DNA of 6,721 bases, taken from positions 1 to 6,721 of the forward strand of contig DAHVRG010000052.1 of the NCBI GenBank assembly GCA_027322565.1. Reading direction: 5' to 3'. A program made the translations under genes and the position numbers. This document shows, one piece after another, positions 6,421 through 6,721 of the stretch (position 1 is the first letter of the stretch; every line of letters begins with the position of its first letter). The notes beneath the pieces were generated by a model. The model had not been told where the DNA came from, did no database searches, and saw nothing but the letters and a program-made list of their open reading frames with translations. The DNA is from Georgenia sp. Lineage in GTDB: Bacteria; Actinomycetota; Actinomycetes; Actinomycetales; Actinomycetaceae.

Positions 6421-6721
6421 ATGACATCACGACGGGTTGCCGTGCTGGCCACAGCACTGTCCGCCTCGCTGCTGGCGCTCGGGGCGCCGGCCACCGCCGC
6501 ACCGGCGGGCGAGGTCGGCTCCACGGGCGGCGAGGTCGGCGGCAGCGGCGCGCACTACCACCTGACCAACGGGTGGGACGGCGAGGCCGACGCGGCGTTC
6601 ACCTACGGGCGGAGCGACGACCGCGTGTTCGTGGGGGACTGGGACGCCGACGGACGTGACTCGCTCGGGGTGCGGCGCGGGGCGACCTACCACTTCAAGA
6701 ACCGCCTCGCCGGCGGCGACG
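6421..6721 (+). CDS. Secreted GDWDGDG-repeat protein (N-terminal 100 residues, cut by window edge)
   Basis: No enzymatic function is visible. The ATG at 6421 opens a frame that runs off the right edge. Residues 1 to about 29 form a signal peptide: MTSRR, a hydrophobic run 6-20, then [10 protein letters not shown] with AxA-type cleavage options (the SRRVAVL stretch is only a weak Tat look-alike). A short Gly/Ser linker with a doubled GEVG follows (31-43). The repeats begin almost at once: unit 1 at residues 46-89 (YHLTN ... [17 protein letters not shown]), unit 2 from residue 90 (YHFKN...GGD) to the edge. These match the amidase repeats in order and spacing. GGGGGAG (6412-6418) precedes the ATG by only 2 nt, a short spacing. 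The protein may be repeats alone, or may carry a later domain outside the window. Export and repeat identity are well supported; binding partner is unknown. Confidence 0.85.
   Translation, partial: MTSRRVAVLATALSASLLALGAPATAAPAGEVGSTGGEVGGSGAHYHLTNGWDGEADAAFTYGRSDDRVFVGDWDADGRDSLGVRRGATYHFKNRLAGGD
6556..6721 (+). repeat. GDWDGDG-type repeats of the second secreted protein (one full unit, one partial)
   Basis: Unit 1 is 6556-6687 (44 codons) and unit 2 starts at 6688 and is cut. The Y-H-x-x-N opening, Y-G-R, V-G-D-W-D-x-D-G-x-D and V-R-R-G positions all align with the amidase units at 3120-3788. The DNA is clearly related in the GGGGACTGGGAC core but otherwise diverged, so this is not a recent copy of that gene's array. 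Confidence 0.85.

Overview
The window looks like a chromosomal segment of a GC-rich actinobacterium. Codon third positions are almost always G or C, GTG starts are frequent, and three genes seem to start without a ribosome binding site, directly behind a TANNNT hexamer. The secreted amidase with GDWDGDG repeats would fit the Micrococcales, but the genus cannot be fixed from sequence reading alone. I see no tRNA, rRNA, CRISPR array, insertion sequence or integrase.

Layout, left to right: (1) minus strand, a two-gene unit read right to left, ugd (UDP-glucose 6-dehydrogenase, 458-1786) then rmlB (dTDP-glucose 4,6-dehydratase, 1-415, cut by the window edge). (2) a 118-bp divergent control region holding a 22-bp-spaced direct repeat. 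(3) plus strand, a secreted PGRP-type N-acetylmuramoyl-L-alanine amidase with five C-terminal 44-45-residue repeats (1905-3791). (4) a convergent junction with two hairpins, one built over the rmlC stop codon. (5) rmlC (3847-4476, minus) and rmlD (4536-5408, plus), divergent across 59 bp. (6) rmlA (5416-6282, minus), whose stop lies 7 bp from that of rmlD. (7) a 138-bp divergent region, then a second secreted repeat protein (6421 onward, plus, cut by the right edge) that carries the same repeat as the amidase.

Functionally, RmlA, RmlB, RmlC and RmlD together make dTDP-L-rhamnose from glucose-1-phosphate and dTTP. Ugd makes UDP-glucuronate from UDP-glucose. The segment therefore supplies activated rhamnose and an acidic sugar for a cell-envelope glycopolymer or capsule. 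The two secreted proteins would act outside the membrane: one cuts or binds peptidoglycan, and the other, as far as visible, is a signal peptide followed directly by repeats. No glycosyltransferase or polymerase lies inside the window.

The most noteworthy points are the shared repeat module in two exported proteins bracketing the dTDP-rhamnose genes, the break-up of the rml pathway onto both strands, the rmlC-stop hairpin, and the direct repeat plus short leader frame upstream of the amidase. None of this proves a new system. The secreted-repeat/rhamnose pairing is the best candidate for follow-up.
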